Counted from the first letter of the stretch, positions 10,348-22,123 are shown. The stretch: DNA of 64,000 nt from Cyanodermella asteris (GCA_900618795.1 UYJD01000003.1:1122144-1186143), one strand, 5' to 3'. Translations and numbers: made by a program. The notes: a model not told the origin generated them from the letters alone.

Positions 10348-11157
10348 CTAGTATCGCTGGGAAGCGGGCGCGCCGGATGTCTGCGCGGCGGGCAAACTGC
10401 TGCTTAACGTAGCTAGCACACTCAGCGGTACCGGAACCTCTCCGAAAGACGGCGCCGCAGTCACCTTCGTCAACGTGGTAGCTGCGCTAGCGAATGGCGT
10501 TGGGGTCGTGAACAACGCATGGATGCTATTGCTCGTGATTGTTGACCTGTCCTGACCCGCGTCTTGGGCCGAAATCGTAACTGGCGAGCTCGTCACGGCC
10601 GTCAGGTAACCGGGAAGCACAGCCGTGGATCCGGTGCCTGCTCCGGCCGCCGCCGTAGTTGTAGGTGCAGGAAGGAGATCGGTTTCCGAGATGAGCGTGA
10701 GCGGGTTTGAAGTCACCGTGGATGTAAAGGTGCAACCTGACAGAGTGATGCCGCCGAGGAGGCCGATCAGGATGGGCTTGCCGTCCATACCCACTGTCAA
10801 CGGTTGAGGGCAGGCGCTCACTGCTCCTGACGGGGCTGCGGTGGCGAAGAGGGGCATTTGTGTGGTGCTGTTGCCGCCGCTGGGGACCGGGAAGGGTGCG
10901 GAGGACGCTGGGCCGGTGGTCATCTGAGGAATCTGGGCGGATCCAGCAGCGCTGGTCACAGCGGCCGTCTCTTCGGAGCAGGTGGAGGTTGATACCGGAG
11001 TCGGCTGGTCGTCATCGCCGGCAGTCACGTAGACGATATCTGTTACGATGTCGTACATGGTCATGATGCCATCTGTGCCGACTTGACGGCGCAAGGGAGA
11101 GGCGGACACGCTGCTAGCAGCGGCCAGGAGGGCTGGGAGTAGGACTGTGTACTGCAT
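10348..11157 (-). CDS. Secreted Ser/Thr-rich protein, unknown function
   Basis: 269 aa without introns. An N-terminal signal peptide (MQYTVLLPALLAAASSVSAS) is followed by PLRRQ, a likely Kex2-type propeptide site. A short acidic/aromatic segment (MYDIVTDIVYVTAGDDD) recurs in fungal wall and effector-like proteins. The remainder is rich in Ser, Thr, Ala and Pro, with Cys residues at CSEE, ACPQP and SGCTF, and would be O-glycosylated. No GPI signal is evident at the C-terminus. No catalytic domain is recognised. Convergent with the secreted repeat protein. Confidence 0.75.
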   Translation of the reverse strand: MQYTVLLPALLAAASSVSASPLRRQVGTDGIMTMYDIVTDIVYVTAGDDDQPTPVSTSTCSEETAAVTSAAGSAQIPQMTTGPASSAPFPVPSGGNSTTQMPLFATAAPSGAVSACPQPLTVGMDGKPILIGLLGGITLSGCTFTSTVTSNPLTLISETDLLPAPTTTAAAGAGTGSTAVLPGYLTAVTSSPVTISAQDAGQDRSTITSNSIHALFTTPTPFASAATTLTKVTAAPSFGEVPVPLSVLATLSSSLPAAQTSGAPASQRY

Positions 11158-12974
11158 GGTTCTGCTGTGTATCTTTTGTAATCGATGGAAAGTGTATCGT
11201 CAGACTGAAATCCTACTTGGGACTGGTGTGCTAAGAATGTTGGTGATCGGCTGATCGTTAGAAGATAATTAACAGCCGACTCTGCTCGCAGAAGGGGCTC
11301 AAATGAACTTCTGAAAGAAATGACCTGTCAGCTCACAGAGCAGCAGCAAGAAACCAGGGCACTGCCAACAAAGAGCGACGTCAAAAGAGGGTGGAACTCT
11401 GGGTAGCTCTGCAGATCAGCAAAGGCAGAGGGGTGGAATGAAAGAGCTAAACGGACAAAGCAACGTTGTTATAGGAACAGAAAGGATTTGCGCGGCCTGT
11501 CTAGCCATCGAAGAGACAGGGTGTGTGTGAGGTGTAGCGACGCTGTCATGGACATGTCTTTGCTAGCACCGTGCCACGCCAGCGGCTCAGGCACAGTGAG
11601 GTTACTGCCGCTCTCTCGCTGGGTAACAGCGAGACCATTAGCTGTGGCATGGATCTGAACATTACTCAGGTCCTGAGTAAGCTGCATGTGAGACTCAGAT
11701 TCGGGTGCATGGGGCTCGTAGGGATGGCCTCGTAGGGGGGCTCGCCCAATACCAAGATGATGCTAGACTGCAAAGAAGGAGACAGGAGAACGCGTCCTGG
11801 GCCGTCGAAACGATCCAGGACGACGCCACATTCCGTGTGAGCTGCGCAGATGAGACGATCACGAAAGGGGCCGACGAGGAGCCTTAAATCGTCCATGTCG
11901 CGTTCACAAAGAGGCACAGACGGGCGTCTCGAGCTCTTTGACCAGGATGTCTAATGGCGAAACACCGGGGTCCGTTTTGAGAGAATCTTCAGTCGAAAGC
12001 ATGCTTAGTCATTTACGGACAGGCACTCTGCTGCTGTTTCAGATTCTTCAAGAAGCACGGGCGCCTTCAAGCGCTCCAATCATCTTCTGAAGCTGCCATC
12101 GTTGCTTGAGCTGCGCAGAAATTCGACGCAGTGGTTGTTCTCCGCTTCAGAGCCGTTGCACACAAGGTCCATTGCCCGCCTGTTTGCTGCACACACGATA
12201 AGCAGACCAAGTATATGCGATACGTTACGAGGCATCGGTATGTTGATACCCTTCAACGCTCTCGGCTCGTTAACTGCTTTTCGGAATCTGGAGTGACAGA
12301 CACGTAAGCTGGCTGGATTCGATGGGAAACCGCCCTCGGCAGCGGTAGCATCCTGCAACCGAAGACGAATGTAACCGTGCTTGACCTTCGTCAACGTCCT
12401 CAAACCTGCAGGGGTGATGGTGTTACATGTTGATCTCCCGCCGATTGTCTTTGAGCACAGATATCTTCCCCTCGACGAGCAGAAGATGAAGAGACTTCTG
12501 GAGGTCTTCTGACCGAACACAAGACGGTGTTATGCCATCAGACCTAGTGTTCCTCGGTCCGCATTGTGAGAGGTGTGCACACGAGAGTGATTCCCAGTGG
12601 TCGGCTGGCTCGAGAAATCGCAACGCAATCATTTGCATCGGCCGCTCAGACTTGCGCGCAGGGTATGTTTGCTATCACAGAAAATCTACGTGGGAGTCTC
12701 TTTGTCGCACTTTTTGGGCTCGTGAACCACCGAAACCTGCCACTCAAGTACCTAGGCATATGATGAACACGCCTTCTCGTGCAGCAGTTCGCAAGGTAGA
12801 CCATTGTCTGTTGCTCATATCACTGCCTTGGGCGAGCATCGACAACGAAGTAACGGGACCTTATCGCCTGTTGTTCGTTGGAATGCATTTAGTTTCTCTC
12901 TACAACGGGGAAAGTCTTGACAGAGTGACACCGATTCAACATAGCAGACCTTGGGCCATTGAACGGGAGACTGG
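11158..12974. other. Long intergenic region
   Basis: About 1.8 kb with no gene I can support. The minus strand is open at 12520-12080 (about 146 codons) with even composition but no recognisable domain. A spliced or decayed gene cannot be excluded. Confidence 0.45.
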
Positions 12975-14003
12975 CTAGAATAACAGTCTGTGCCGCATCG
13001 GAGAAACCACTGCTAACACTATCCCGAGAGCACTTGATCCAGCCGCTTGGTCCAGGGCAACGGCCTCCTGCAAGCCCATCTCATTGAAGAACTCTCGAAT
13101 GCCACCAGCTTTGCCATCTCCAGCTGGGTCCAAACCGTCCTGTAGGAGACTGTCCAATGCATTTTCAATAGCCATTCTGACCGGCAAGAGGACCGCGCCA
13201 GGGAATATGGCGATCTTGAAGCCGAGCTCCTTGATTGGCGACACTGACCAGTTGGGTGTGCTACCGCCCGGGACTATGTTCACAAGACATGGTGTGGGCG
13301 AAAGCTCCTCGACGACTCTCCTGGCGTCCTCCTCTGTCTTGAGTGCCTCGACAAAGGCAACATCGGCTCCAGCTGCTATGGCTGCCTTGCAACGCGAGAT
13401 ACCCTCATCGAGTCCATGTTCTGCGACAGCATCTGTGCGTGCAATCAAGACAATTTTGCTGCCAAGTTGCTTGCGGGCAATGTCCATTGCCTTGATTCGA
13501 GCGACAAAGTCTGATGTTGATACGACCTGTTTAGACTGAAGGTGTCCACATCGCTTGCTTTGCACCTGGTCCTCAACGTGAAGTCCTGTAACACCTGCTC
13601 GTACATACATAGCTAAGGTGCGGGCACAAGCCAGCGATCCACCGTACCCCGTATCAGCATCCGCAATGACTGGCACCGGTCCCGTCGACTGAATTTAAGA
13701 GCCCTCACCAGCTTCATTTGAGGTTGTGCTTTTGCTTGGCAACGCATCCCCCAGTTGGGCAAGCATACCGGCATTCCCGACCATTGTCTCGACTCCAGCA
13801 ACACCCAGATCTGGAACACCAAGTTTGCTTGCTACCGTTCCTGCACCAGTCATATACAAGGTCTTAAAGCCTTTGCGTAAAGCCACTCGGCCTGAAATAC
13901 CATCAAACACTCCAGGACAGACTATCAGCTCTCCGGAAGATAGTTGGTCGCGAAGTGATGCCGCCGCAGCATTGCCGAATCCATCAGAATGGGATGCCAT
14001 CAT
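12975..14003 (-). CDS. Isocitrate lyase / PEP mutase superfamily protein
   Basis: Member of the carbon-carbon bond lyase family that includes oxaloacetate hydrolase, methylisocitrate lyase and PEP mutase; the exact reaction cannot be told. The N-terminal part (SSGELIVCPGVFDGISGRVA, then MTGAGTVASKLGVPDLG) and C-terminal part (VIADADTGYGG, HVEDQVQ, SKRCGH, VLIARTDA, LVNIVPGG) carry the metal-binding Asp residues and the catalytic Cys-Gly-His loop. The two parts are in one frame but separated by a TAA at about 13695. A 39-nt GTGAGG-CAG intron (about 13710-13672), phase 1, would remove the stop and join NEA to VIADADTG. This is very short for an intron; a nonsense change is the alternative. Confidence 0.75.
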
Positions 14004-14658
14004 TACAAATCAAGGATGCGTTCTCAACAGGATACTCAGATTTCTTTAGCCGGCTTTGATCCCGACTGTAGGTCAAGCTATGCAGACAAGAGATAGTTGC
14101 TTCAGCCGCAGCCAGAGTGATTAAGCTTGTCACTTGTCACGCGCTGCGACTCGAAGGTCGAACCTTCGTTATTTCAGCTTCTTGAGCTTACCAAAACAAG
14201 CGTAATTGTTCCTTCGCGCCAGGAAAGTAGAGGCTCCATCAAAAGTTCTAGGGCTGGGGTGCAAGCCGCTGTTCACCAAGCAGGCTCAAGGTTCAGGAGG
14301 ATCGGCCAACGCCGTCATCGGAGCGAAGAGCTTCAGGCTCCATGAGTAAGACCACACCCTTGGGCGTCTGTACTTACGCAGTCTCGCTTCTAACTAGGAT
14401 ATTCACCAATGCAGTAGAAGCATAAGATGTAAAGATCCTGAGTAAAGCTACGTATTGCCGTCCAATATCTCAAGGCAGACATGTAAAGACCTATTGGTCA
14501 CGTGGGCCTCGAGGGGCCCAGAGTTGATCCGTGCCGAGTGTGGATGACTTATGTTCGTGAACAAACTCTGCCTTTCGCCACGAATATCAGCTTTGCAATC
14601 GAAGTTGACACCTCGACTTGCTCATCTCTCCTGTATCGCGACTGTGACATCTACGATA
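14004..14658. other. Divergent intergenic region
   Basis: About 650 bases between the isocitrate-lyase-family gene and DPH3. No gene seen; presumably promoters of both. Confidence 0.45.
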
Positions 14659-15016
14659 ATGGCGGAGGACGCAGCCATTTACGATGAGATCGAAATCGAG
14701 GATATGACCTTTGATCCTGTGCTGCAAATATACCAATATCCTTGTCCTTGCGGAGACCGCTTTCAGATTGGTCTGGAGGATCTTCGTGACGGCGACGAAA
14801 TCGCGACGTGTCCGTCTTGCAGCCTGCAGATTCGTGTCATTTTCGAAGCCGTGAGTTGCCTCGTTTCCAGGCTTATAGTCTATCATCCGTGCACTTGTGT
14901 TAGGTGATTTAGGAAATTTTCGAACCTGTACTGATACCTTTTCTTAGTCAGATCTACCCAAAGTTCAGGACCACGAGAAACCGGAGTCGTCTGCTGCGCA
15001 AGCTGTTGCGGCCTAA
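14659..15016 (+). CDS. DPH3: Diphthamide biosynthesis protein 3 (CSL zinc finger)
   Basis: Small iron/zinc protein that feeds electrons to Dph1-Dph2 and, in yeast, also supports Elongator-dependent tRNA modification. Exon 1 14659-14850 and exon 2 14948-15016 around a 97-nt GTGAGT-TAG intron; 86 aa. The CSL motif is complete: [13 protein letters not shown], then YPCPCGDRF and [12 protein letters not shown], giving the four metal Cys. Exon 2 supplies SDLPK and a short tail. Together with DPH1 in the same 8 kb it places two diphthamide genes side by side. Confidence 0.95.
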
Positions 15017-15702
15017 GCACGGTTCCTTGCACCATTCAGGACATATCACCCTCACACTCGAGCATATTTACCGATGATGCGCGTCCTCGACGGCAATCGA
15101 CATCGTATGTGGCCCTTTCTGCATACGCCCCAGATGGCAACGGCATCCGCAAGCGACGCCGGGCAGTGTCTTCCCCGCTTTACCTTGGCCAGTCTGAGCG
15201 TGATCAAATCCTAAGATTCTCGTTCGATGATGGCTCTAGATGGCTGGGCTCCCTTGTGCTTTGTCGTGGAAGCATTGTCCTGATAGCGCAGCCAGCGATT
15301 AACCAAGGTCGACATGGCGACGATAACGACTAGCAGAAAAGAAGGCCGCACACAGCAAACGCTAAATCTAAAATTGATTAGAGTTCGATCGGCCTTGTCC
15401 TCAATTCGATTTAGCCACCGGTTTTGAAGCAATCCCAAAGATGCACAGCCCAGCCCTCAGCCGCACCGACTCACGCCTCATCGGAGGACTGAAGTAAATA
15501 GGCCGCAGACTCTCCCAAGCATCTCGCATTTCCAGTCACATACACGTCTTTTCGTCGCAACGCGCTCACTGTCAGCAATCCCAATACTGCCGGCAACGAA
15601 TCCTTAAATCAATCTCGCCGAGAGACGCCAACAGGACATGCTTCTCAACTGATTCGTGCAACAACGCCCAGGCACCGTCTCCAAGCATCTTCCAGTTGCA
15701 GG
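15017..15702. other. Intergenic between DPH3 and the HET gene
   Basis: About 690 bases with no supported gene on either strand. Confidence 0.45.
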
Positions 15703-17097
15703 ATGTATCGACCACTCCAAGCAGATGGGAAGCCCCTGAGGTTGCTGTCGATTCGTCCTGGACATGCATCAGCGACCTTGGAATGCACACTCCAGCATGC
15801 TGACCTTGATGAGTACCCCATCTATGAATCGATCTCATATTTCTGGGGCGATCCTACATGTACGGAGCAGGCCTTGGTGAACGGACTTCTGGTCTCACTG
15901 CCGGCTTCTTCCGTCGCCGCACTCCGCAGGCTACGGTTGTCTGACACGGAGAGAGTTGTTTGGATCGATGCTGTGTGCATATATCAAAACGAACTGGACG
16001 AGCGCAATCGTCAGGTCTTGCTGATGCGCGATGTATATACCAGATGTAAGAGAAATATCATCTATCTCGGCGAGCAGGATTTTACGGAAGCTTTTCGTAA
16101 CCTCAATGCCATTCGCGCCGAAATCAAGGACGAAGAGATGGTGGACATGGTAATACAACAAATAACAAGATCCAAATACGCGGATCGCCAAACGTTCCGA
16201 GCATGTTTGAATGAGAGCGCCTTGGTGGAATTGTTTTCAAGTGCATGGTTTTGGTAGGTGTAGTCAGTTTCCTCATGAAAGTAGGGTCTCACGCATTATA
16301 GGCGAGCGTGGACGTGGCAAGAGGCTATTCTTCCCTCTGACAGTCTGTGTCTCAGCGGCACCGGAGAAATCGCCTTGCTTGAGCTTGTTCGAGCTGGAGT
16401 CATCCTCAAGCACAACCTAAGATTCTTCGACAGTGCCCTGAATATCTCGGTCGGTCCTATGTTGGATTATGCCATGCAAATAGATCCTCTGTATCGTACT
16501 AGTCGCCTCAGAGTTCATGAAAGGTTCAATGCATTCGGTCATATGCGGAATATGCACAGCAAGTATTACTCCATACCGGTCGACAGGGTATATGCTATCT
16601 TAGGAATCTGTCCTGGGCTCACCATCATCCCCAATTATCGCAGGCCGGAGAAAGAGGTATTTGAGGAGGCTTTCCGGGCTATAGTCGCGGAGAAGCAGAA
16701 CTTGGACATGATGACCTACTCAGCCCGCTTCTTGTTGCCTGGTTACTGCAGCGATGAGATCGTCTCCCGTTATCGGTACTTTTCAACAGTCGAGCGTGCT
16801 CGGCAGGGGCCTGACATCGAGCTGCCTTCGTGGGTTCCACCATGGAACAGACCATACGGGCACCTAGATGTCCTCGTCCAGGCTTTTGCAGGGATGACCG
16901 ATGCTTGCAAAGGTCGCATATATTCGCCTCTCGATGATAGAGGCCGCGAGGAGCCAGGTATTTTGAGAGTACAAGGCGTCAGGATTGGCAAGATTTCACA
17001 CAAGGCGGATTGGCACCCCAAAACAGAATCTGCCCCGGATTTCATGTCATTCTTTGAAGAAGCCGAGCCTTTTGCTGGCATAGCAAACTCAGTCTGA
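15703..17097 (+). CDS. HET-domain (heterokaryon incompatibility) protein, ended early by an in-frame stop
   Basis: HET proteins trigger allorecognition cell death in filamentous fungi. Exons 15703-16253 and 16302-17097 around a 48-nt GTAGGT-TAG intron. Visible HET signatures: YESISYFWGDP (usual YxALSYxWGD), LPASSVAALRRLR, VVWIDAVCIYQNELDERNRQ, MRDVYTRCKRNIIYLGE, and across the splice FWRAWTWQEA (usual RxWTxQE). The C-terminal part has DRVYAILGI, LPSWVPPW and LRVQGVRIGKI, normal for the family. A TGA at 17095 ends the frame at 464 codons. The same frame continues open for another 178 codons with HET C-terminal character, so the stop looks like a nonsense change (CGA to TGA would do it). A shorter natural product is possible. 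Confidence 0.85.
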
Positions 17098-17631
17098 GAG
17101 CCTTCTCTGATAGGGATCCCGGAGGACCAGGACTCCTTTGAGTGGCAGGTTGGCATTTTACTTGGCTCTCTGATGACGTCCATCTTCGTCGATGACCCGA
17201 GAGAGACGGTCAGCAGGCATGCTGCTTTCAAAAGAGTCAGCCAACTTTTGGAAGAAAAAAACATGCGGCCACTGTCACAAGACATAGCGACCAATGAGCA
17301 TAGCTTTGCGGAGCTGAATCTGACAGGTGACGACGTCAACAGGCTCGAATGGCAACGAGCCGTTCTGTTCGAGACGGGCTCGCAAGCACTCATTCTGACT
17401 CACAAGTTGTTCACAACCGACAATGGATTTCTAGGAACTGGGCCAGTCTTCATCTCAGAAGGCGATGCAGTAGTAGTGCTGAATGGTTTACAATATCTTG
17501 CTGTGCTCCGACCAGTGGGCGACAAGTACGCTTTCATTAGCTTCGCATATGTGCATGAAATCATGTACGGCGAGTTCATTGAGCAGCATGAGGGAACAGG
17601 CGGGACAGATGAAGTATTTTACTTGTGCTGA
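17098..17631 (+). pseudogene. Detached C-terminal part of the HET gene
   Basis: Continues the HET reading frame directly after the TGA at 17095-17097 to a stop at 17629-17631. It reads DQDSFEWQVGILLGS, an effector-tail-like middle, then FISEGDAVVVLNGLQYLAVL and YVHEIMYGEF. The last parts match the usual C-terminal pattern of long HET proteins (GD-x-[VI]-x-[IVL]-LxG, then YVHGxMxGE). No GT-AG intron of usable length and phase removes the stop. Confidence 0.6.
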
Positions 17632-18209
17632 TTTGTGAACGTGGATTTCGAAGTATCGCTATAGGGACACAATGACAGGCGTGTGTCCGCTGTAAGCTGA
17701 GGGAAAACGAGGTTCAGGTAGAGCTTGAGTTTAAATGTCATTTACAACGTATCAGGAGAATCAAACGTGCATTCGACTCCCATGTGTTCTTCACGATATA
17801 TTTCCATCCGGACCGCGCTCGCCTGCGGATTTCCACAAGAGATACAGCCAAATCTGTAGTCAAGAACGGCTCAGCTGTCCTTTCCGACTCACATCATCCT
17901 TTCCCTGCCCGGATAGGGTTCAGGTTCAGAATGCTATGGATAGGATTCGTCAGCCGAGCACAACCTGCTTAAAGATGGGTTAGTTGCAAGAAGTGCTGGT
18001 GGCAGCTGGACAGAAGAGAGACTCTTCCAAAATCGCATGCCAGTGATGTCATTGTGCGCCAGAGCTCTCCACACCTGAAGCTCATCGACCTTCTACCATG
18101 CCTCTTGTTTCTCTCCAAGCTCCAGTCTTACTATTTTGCCAATCGACTTCTCAGCTGCTGTTGGTGATCGGACAATCAAATTCAACTTCAGTCCAGAATT
18201 CGTCTCACC
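17632..18209. other. Intergenic
   Basis: About 580 bases, no supported gene. Confidence 0.45.
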
Positions 18210-18810
18210 ATGTCCTCCGACTCTCTCGCCGCTCTGCGCAAGAACGTCGGCCCCGAACTCGCCGGGCTCGCCGAAGAGCATCTCAAGCACGAGTGCGAAT
18301 AAACTCAAAGCAATCGCCCTTCGCGTCCACTGACTAACATAACTTTACAGTCTCCAGCAATCCGATCGTGACACGCTCCGCTCCGCGGCCTCCTCTCTCT
18401 CCACACACACGGCCGTCGGCTCCGTCGTCGGCCTCTCCCTCGGCCTCTTCCTGGCGCTCCGCCTCCGCCGAACGCGCGCCCAATACTTTGCCGCTTTCCG
18501 CGCGGCCGAGAAGCCCACTCACGTCCGGTTCGCATCGGGCAAGGAGGAAGCGTTGCCGGATTTGACGCCGATGCTCAAGCCCAGCCGGCTGGGCGACGTT
18601 GCTGCGGGTCTGTTCTTTGGTGCTGGAGGACTGTTCATTGGTGGTGAGACGGGGCTGTTGACCGGGAGTTGGAGGGCGAGCAGGACGATTGGGCAGGATC
18701 CGGAAAGTAAGAAGAGGATCGAGTGGGCTTACCGACGGTTTAGGGCGGATGTTCTGAGACGGGAGGCGGAGGAGCTGGAGAAGGGATCAAAGAGCGCGAT
18801 TGAGTTTTGA
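18210..18810 (+). CDS. Small predicted membrane protein, unknown function
   Basis: Exon 1 18210-18292 and exon 2 18351-18810 around a 58-nt GTGCGA-CAG intron with a clear CTAAC branch site; 180 aa. The splice joins LKH to DLQQSDRDTLRSAASSL. Two hydrophobic segments are visible: TAVGSVVGLSLGLFLALRL followed by RRTRAQY, and GDVAAGLFFGAGGLFIGGET. The soluble C-terminus (RIEWAYRRFRADVLRREAEE) is charged and helical. The layout of two glycine-rich helices suggests an inner-mitochondrial or ER membrane protein, but this is a guess. I do not recognise a named family. Confidence 0.8.
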
Positions 18811-19084
18811 GAGACGAGCGATGAGATCTGGAGAGAAGATACGACTGTTTCGGGCGATTGGATCCATTAAAGCTGGCCTCAAAGGCAGGAAATTGGAGAA
18901 TTTATGAAACATGCCAGAAGGAGTTCAATGATGACAATGATCAAGTCGGGTGCGGCATATCGCGCTCCAGCTTTCGCACCAGAAAGACGGACATCGAACA
19001 TCAATGCTTATCGTACAATCCGTCTTGGAAAGTCGTTTCGAGGAGCTTGGATCGTGATACCGGGCATATATGCAAGCACCACGC

Positions 19085-19960
19085 TCAGGGTACTGTACCG
19101 CTCGGCTTCTTGCCCTCCACGTCCCACTTCTTCTGACACACCTCATGTGCACCACTGCTCTTCCACGCACTCACAATCAGGTCGACCATCTCATCAACCC
19201 CCTTGTCCTGCTTCACAACCGCAAAGATAGTCGGCCCCCCATCTCTCATCCTCCCCGCATCCCTCTCCATGACCTTCAAATCCGCGCCCACGGCCTCCGC
19301 CAAATCGATCTTGTTCACGACCAGCAAGTCGCTCCCGGTGATCCCCGGCCCACCTTTCCTCGGTACCTTGTCTCCGCCCGCAACATCGATGACATAGATG
19401 ATAAAGTCGGCCAGCTCGCGGCTGTAGTTGGCCGCGAGGTTGTCGCCCCCGCTCTCGATCAGCAGGAGGTCGGTGTCGAACCTCGCATGCAATTTCTGCA
19501 GCTCGAGAAGATTGGCAGAGATGTCCTCGCGAACCGCCGCGTGCGGGCACCCACCCGTCTCGATGGCGGAGATGCGCTCGGGCGGCAGAGCTTTGTTGCG
19601 GGTCAGGAACTCGGCGTCTTCGCGGGTGAAGATGTCGTTTGTCACGGCTGCGATGCTGTAGATGTCTCGGAACTTCTTGGATAGGGCGAGCATGAGTGCC
19701 GTCTTGCCGGAACCAACGGGCCTGGATCGCGAGTCAGTTGGATGATCTTGTTTTTTGTACGCCTGGGTCTTTTGTACTTACCCGCCAATTCCGATTGTGA
19801 AGGCTCGATCAGTCCAGTCTCGCCCTTCGCTCAAGGGCATCTCTCGATTTGCATATGAGCCGGGGCCGTCGAGGATCTCGTGTGAGTGCCCATGTTCGGC
19901 GGCATTGAAAGCGTGAGAATGAGGCGTAAGGCCGTCGTGAGTGTGGACGTCGGTCGACAT
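19085..19960 (-). CDS. Urease accessory GTPase UreG
   Basis: GTPase that delivers nickel during urease maturation in the cytosol. Exon 1 19960-19782 and exon 2 19721-19085 around a 59-nt GTAAGT-CAG intron; 271 aa. The intron falls inside the P-loop, and splicing restores [13 protein letters not shown]. Other motifs: [30 protein letters not shown] (metal-site Cys-Pro-His), [25 protein letters not shown], and the guanine motif VNKIDL. The N-terminus is His-rich ([21 protein letters not shown]), a usual metal-binding extension of fungal UreG. No urease gene lies in this window. Confidence 0.95.
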
Positions 19961-20370
19961 TTTGATGCACGATTATGTTACAGTTTCACGATCAGTGGAA
20001 TTTTATATGGGTACATATACAAGTGGGATAGAACGGGGATTCCGAGTAAGCTCGCGTGTCTAGCTGTTTACTTTTGGCAGCTCGTTGGCAGTGATCTTTG
20101 GTGGGGCTGCGGGGCGTCGTCCGCCGAGCAACAAGACCCGATGATGTCTCGAAGCCAAGTGAGCTTCGTGAGGGTTTTGCGACTAGATCTTAGTTATTCA
20201 GGCACCACGCGTAGTTCAGAACGCAGCAAATCATCCTCCAGGCGTCATACATTATGGTTTTGGTGTTCGTTTTCCTTTCAGAGAGCCGGTCAACGAGCAG
20301 TTTAACCTTGCAGTACGGAGTACCAGCCACTCGGGTTCAGGTCAGGCCGCAGACATTGCTAGAGACGACT
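19961..20370. other. Intergenic between the GNAT 3' end and the UreG start
   Basis: About 410 bases; presumably the UreG promoter. No gene seen. Confidence 0.45.
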
Positions 20371-21214
20371 TCACGATCGTTCTTCCTTCCAAGGCAATTT
20401 CGTCTTACCTTCCTCGAACACTCCATCTTTCGGCCGCCAGAACACCTCACAACAAAATCCGTTCTCCAACTTGAGCTCTCGTAGGATTGAAGTCCATTCT
20501 TCGCTCGGATCTTGTTTCGTAGGTGCTATATCGGTCAGCGCTACTCCGATGAAGTGACAGGCGCGATAGAATGAAGCCGACCCCGGAGCGGCCTCTACAA
20601 AAGCGTCCAATTCCATCTCTTGTGCTATTTGTGGACCCCATACAACCATAATCCTCGCAACCCCACGACGCCGGTATCTTGGCGAAACAAAGCAAGGGCT
20701 CAGCACTGTTTGTCGTCAGTCGAGCTCAGTATTGTGAAGTATGTAGAGACTTGAGCGTACAAGCGTGTGGACGTCTCATGCGAACAGGCCGAGGCTGGAA
20801 TAGCTTCGTCAACATTTGGCTGCCCATGTCCCTGTGCGGCCCTGAACTTGGTCAGTCTTCCCGTGAATCGTTTTGTGAGCTTCAAAACCTCGAGGCCAAT
20901 ACCGAACGTTCTGGCCAAAAGTCCATGATTGTCGGTTCGATCTCTCCGGGTGGGTATGGATCAGTCTTGTTGAATGCCCATTTCACCGCGCCCGCTATTT
21001 CGCCTGTCTCTATATCGTTAACCTTAACCCATCGGCTATTTGGGTTCGACTGATGACTATGCCATGATCGTTCGATGCAGCCTTCCAGTGATGGGCCTTT
21101 CAGGAACACTCACAGAGGAAAGAAAGGTTCGGTAAATGCCTGGTCTTGCACTCGAATGACGGAGGCCAAGTCGTCGTAGAAGTGGACCTCGGATAACTGT
21201 AAAGGCATTCTCAT
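20371..21214 (-). CDS. GNAT-family N-acetyltransferase
   Basis: Predicted acetyl-CoA-dependent acetyltransferase of the fungus-enriched small GNAT type; substrate unknown. Four exons work in phase: 21214-21114, 21056-20889, 20846-20761 and 20705-20371 (229 aa). Introns are 57, 42 and 55 nt with GT-AG ends; the 42-nt one is at the lower size limit. The result reads EPFFPLHQSNPNSRWVKVND, then GEIAGAVKW, FWPERS, MLTKLFQPRPVRMRRPHALL, then CFVSPRYRRRGVARIMVVWG, which is the acetyl-CoA pyrophosphate loop (RRRGVA), and FVEAAPGSASFYRACHF. A decayed paralogue lies 5 kb away in the opposite orientation. Confidence 0.87.
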
Positions 21215-22120
21215 TTCAAAGACAGAAGAGAGGCGCAACAGCAATGAACGATGAACATGCTCGGGTCTCTCAAGGAGACATGTTTGAGACTTCCAGAGCA
21301 TATATATGGCAATTTTATGGCCTAGATTGTGACTCAATATCCTCATGACCATTCACCTGTCTGCGGTCTCATTGCTATGGTCAGAACTGGAACGGCGCTG
21401 CGTCCACTGAACCATATTTGCTAGTGTGTGCGATCAGGGGTCTTTCCAGAAAGATCCTTTCATAGGCGCGGACTTGCCAACATACTTGAAAAGGTGGTCG
21501 AGAGATCAGTGGCTAGATGAGTCAGATCGGATTCATGGGAATGTTTCGTTCGTCGGCCCCAGGTTACTGGCAACAGCAAGGAACGGCAAATGCAGAAGAA
21601 CTCTGACCGCCGAGTTCGGACTGTGCTATTTGGAGCATTCATGAGACAAGTATGCCACCACATGATACCTTGTCCGAGGTGGTGCGGCAAGGAGCGACGG
21701 TGACGAAGACTGCTCCCGGCCGCGCGTGCGGTGAGCAAGGAGCAACCAGAGCGGTTTTGCTTTTTGGCAGTGCAGTTGCTCCTGCGATGGGCGGCTCTGC
21801 CCGCTAACACCAGCCACTATTACCAAAGCCTTAGCGAACAGCCTGGCCGTTGAAACTCATGTTTTCATGCCACGGAGCCGGCTAGCAGTATCACTTTTTG
21901 GCTAGCGGCCGGTCGAAGAAATGTTTGTGGCAGCACACGCAACGTCGTCCGCCAGAATATGTGCAGCCAAAATATTCATTCTTTGAGCTTCGGGATCTCA
22001 ATGCGTACACATTCCGAAGCCCACCAGAAGCCTGCTTTTCTTGAAGGCACTATACAAGACTACAGTAGGTCCAAATTGACCTCTAAGTCGCCATAGATCT
22101 TCCAATGATCTATATCTGCC
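21215..22120. other. Intergenic upstream of the GNAT gene
   Basis: About 900 bases, no supported gene. GC-rich stretch around 21690-21800. The short frames on both strands carry no recognisable domain. Confidence 0.45.
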
Positions 22121-22123
22121 GCC

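Noticed and set aside
12080-12520. 146-codon minus-strand frame
   Set aside because: Composition is plausible for coding but the start codon, introns and any family are unclear; kept as intergenic with a note.
21690-21800. GC-rich text resembling a repeat patch at 25970-26030
   Set aside because: Only a shared CTGCTCCCG-like word; too short and in inconsistent orientation to call a repeated element.
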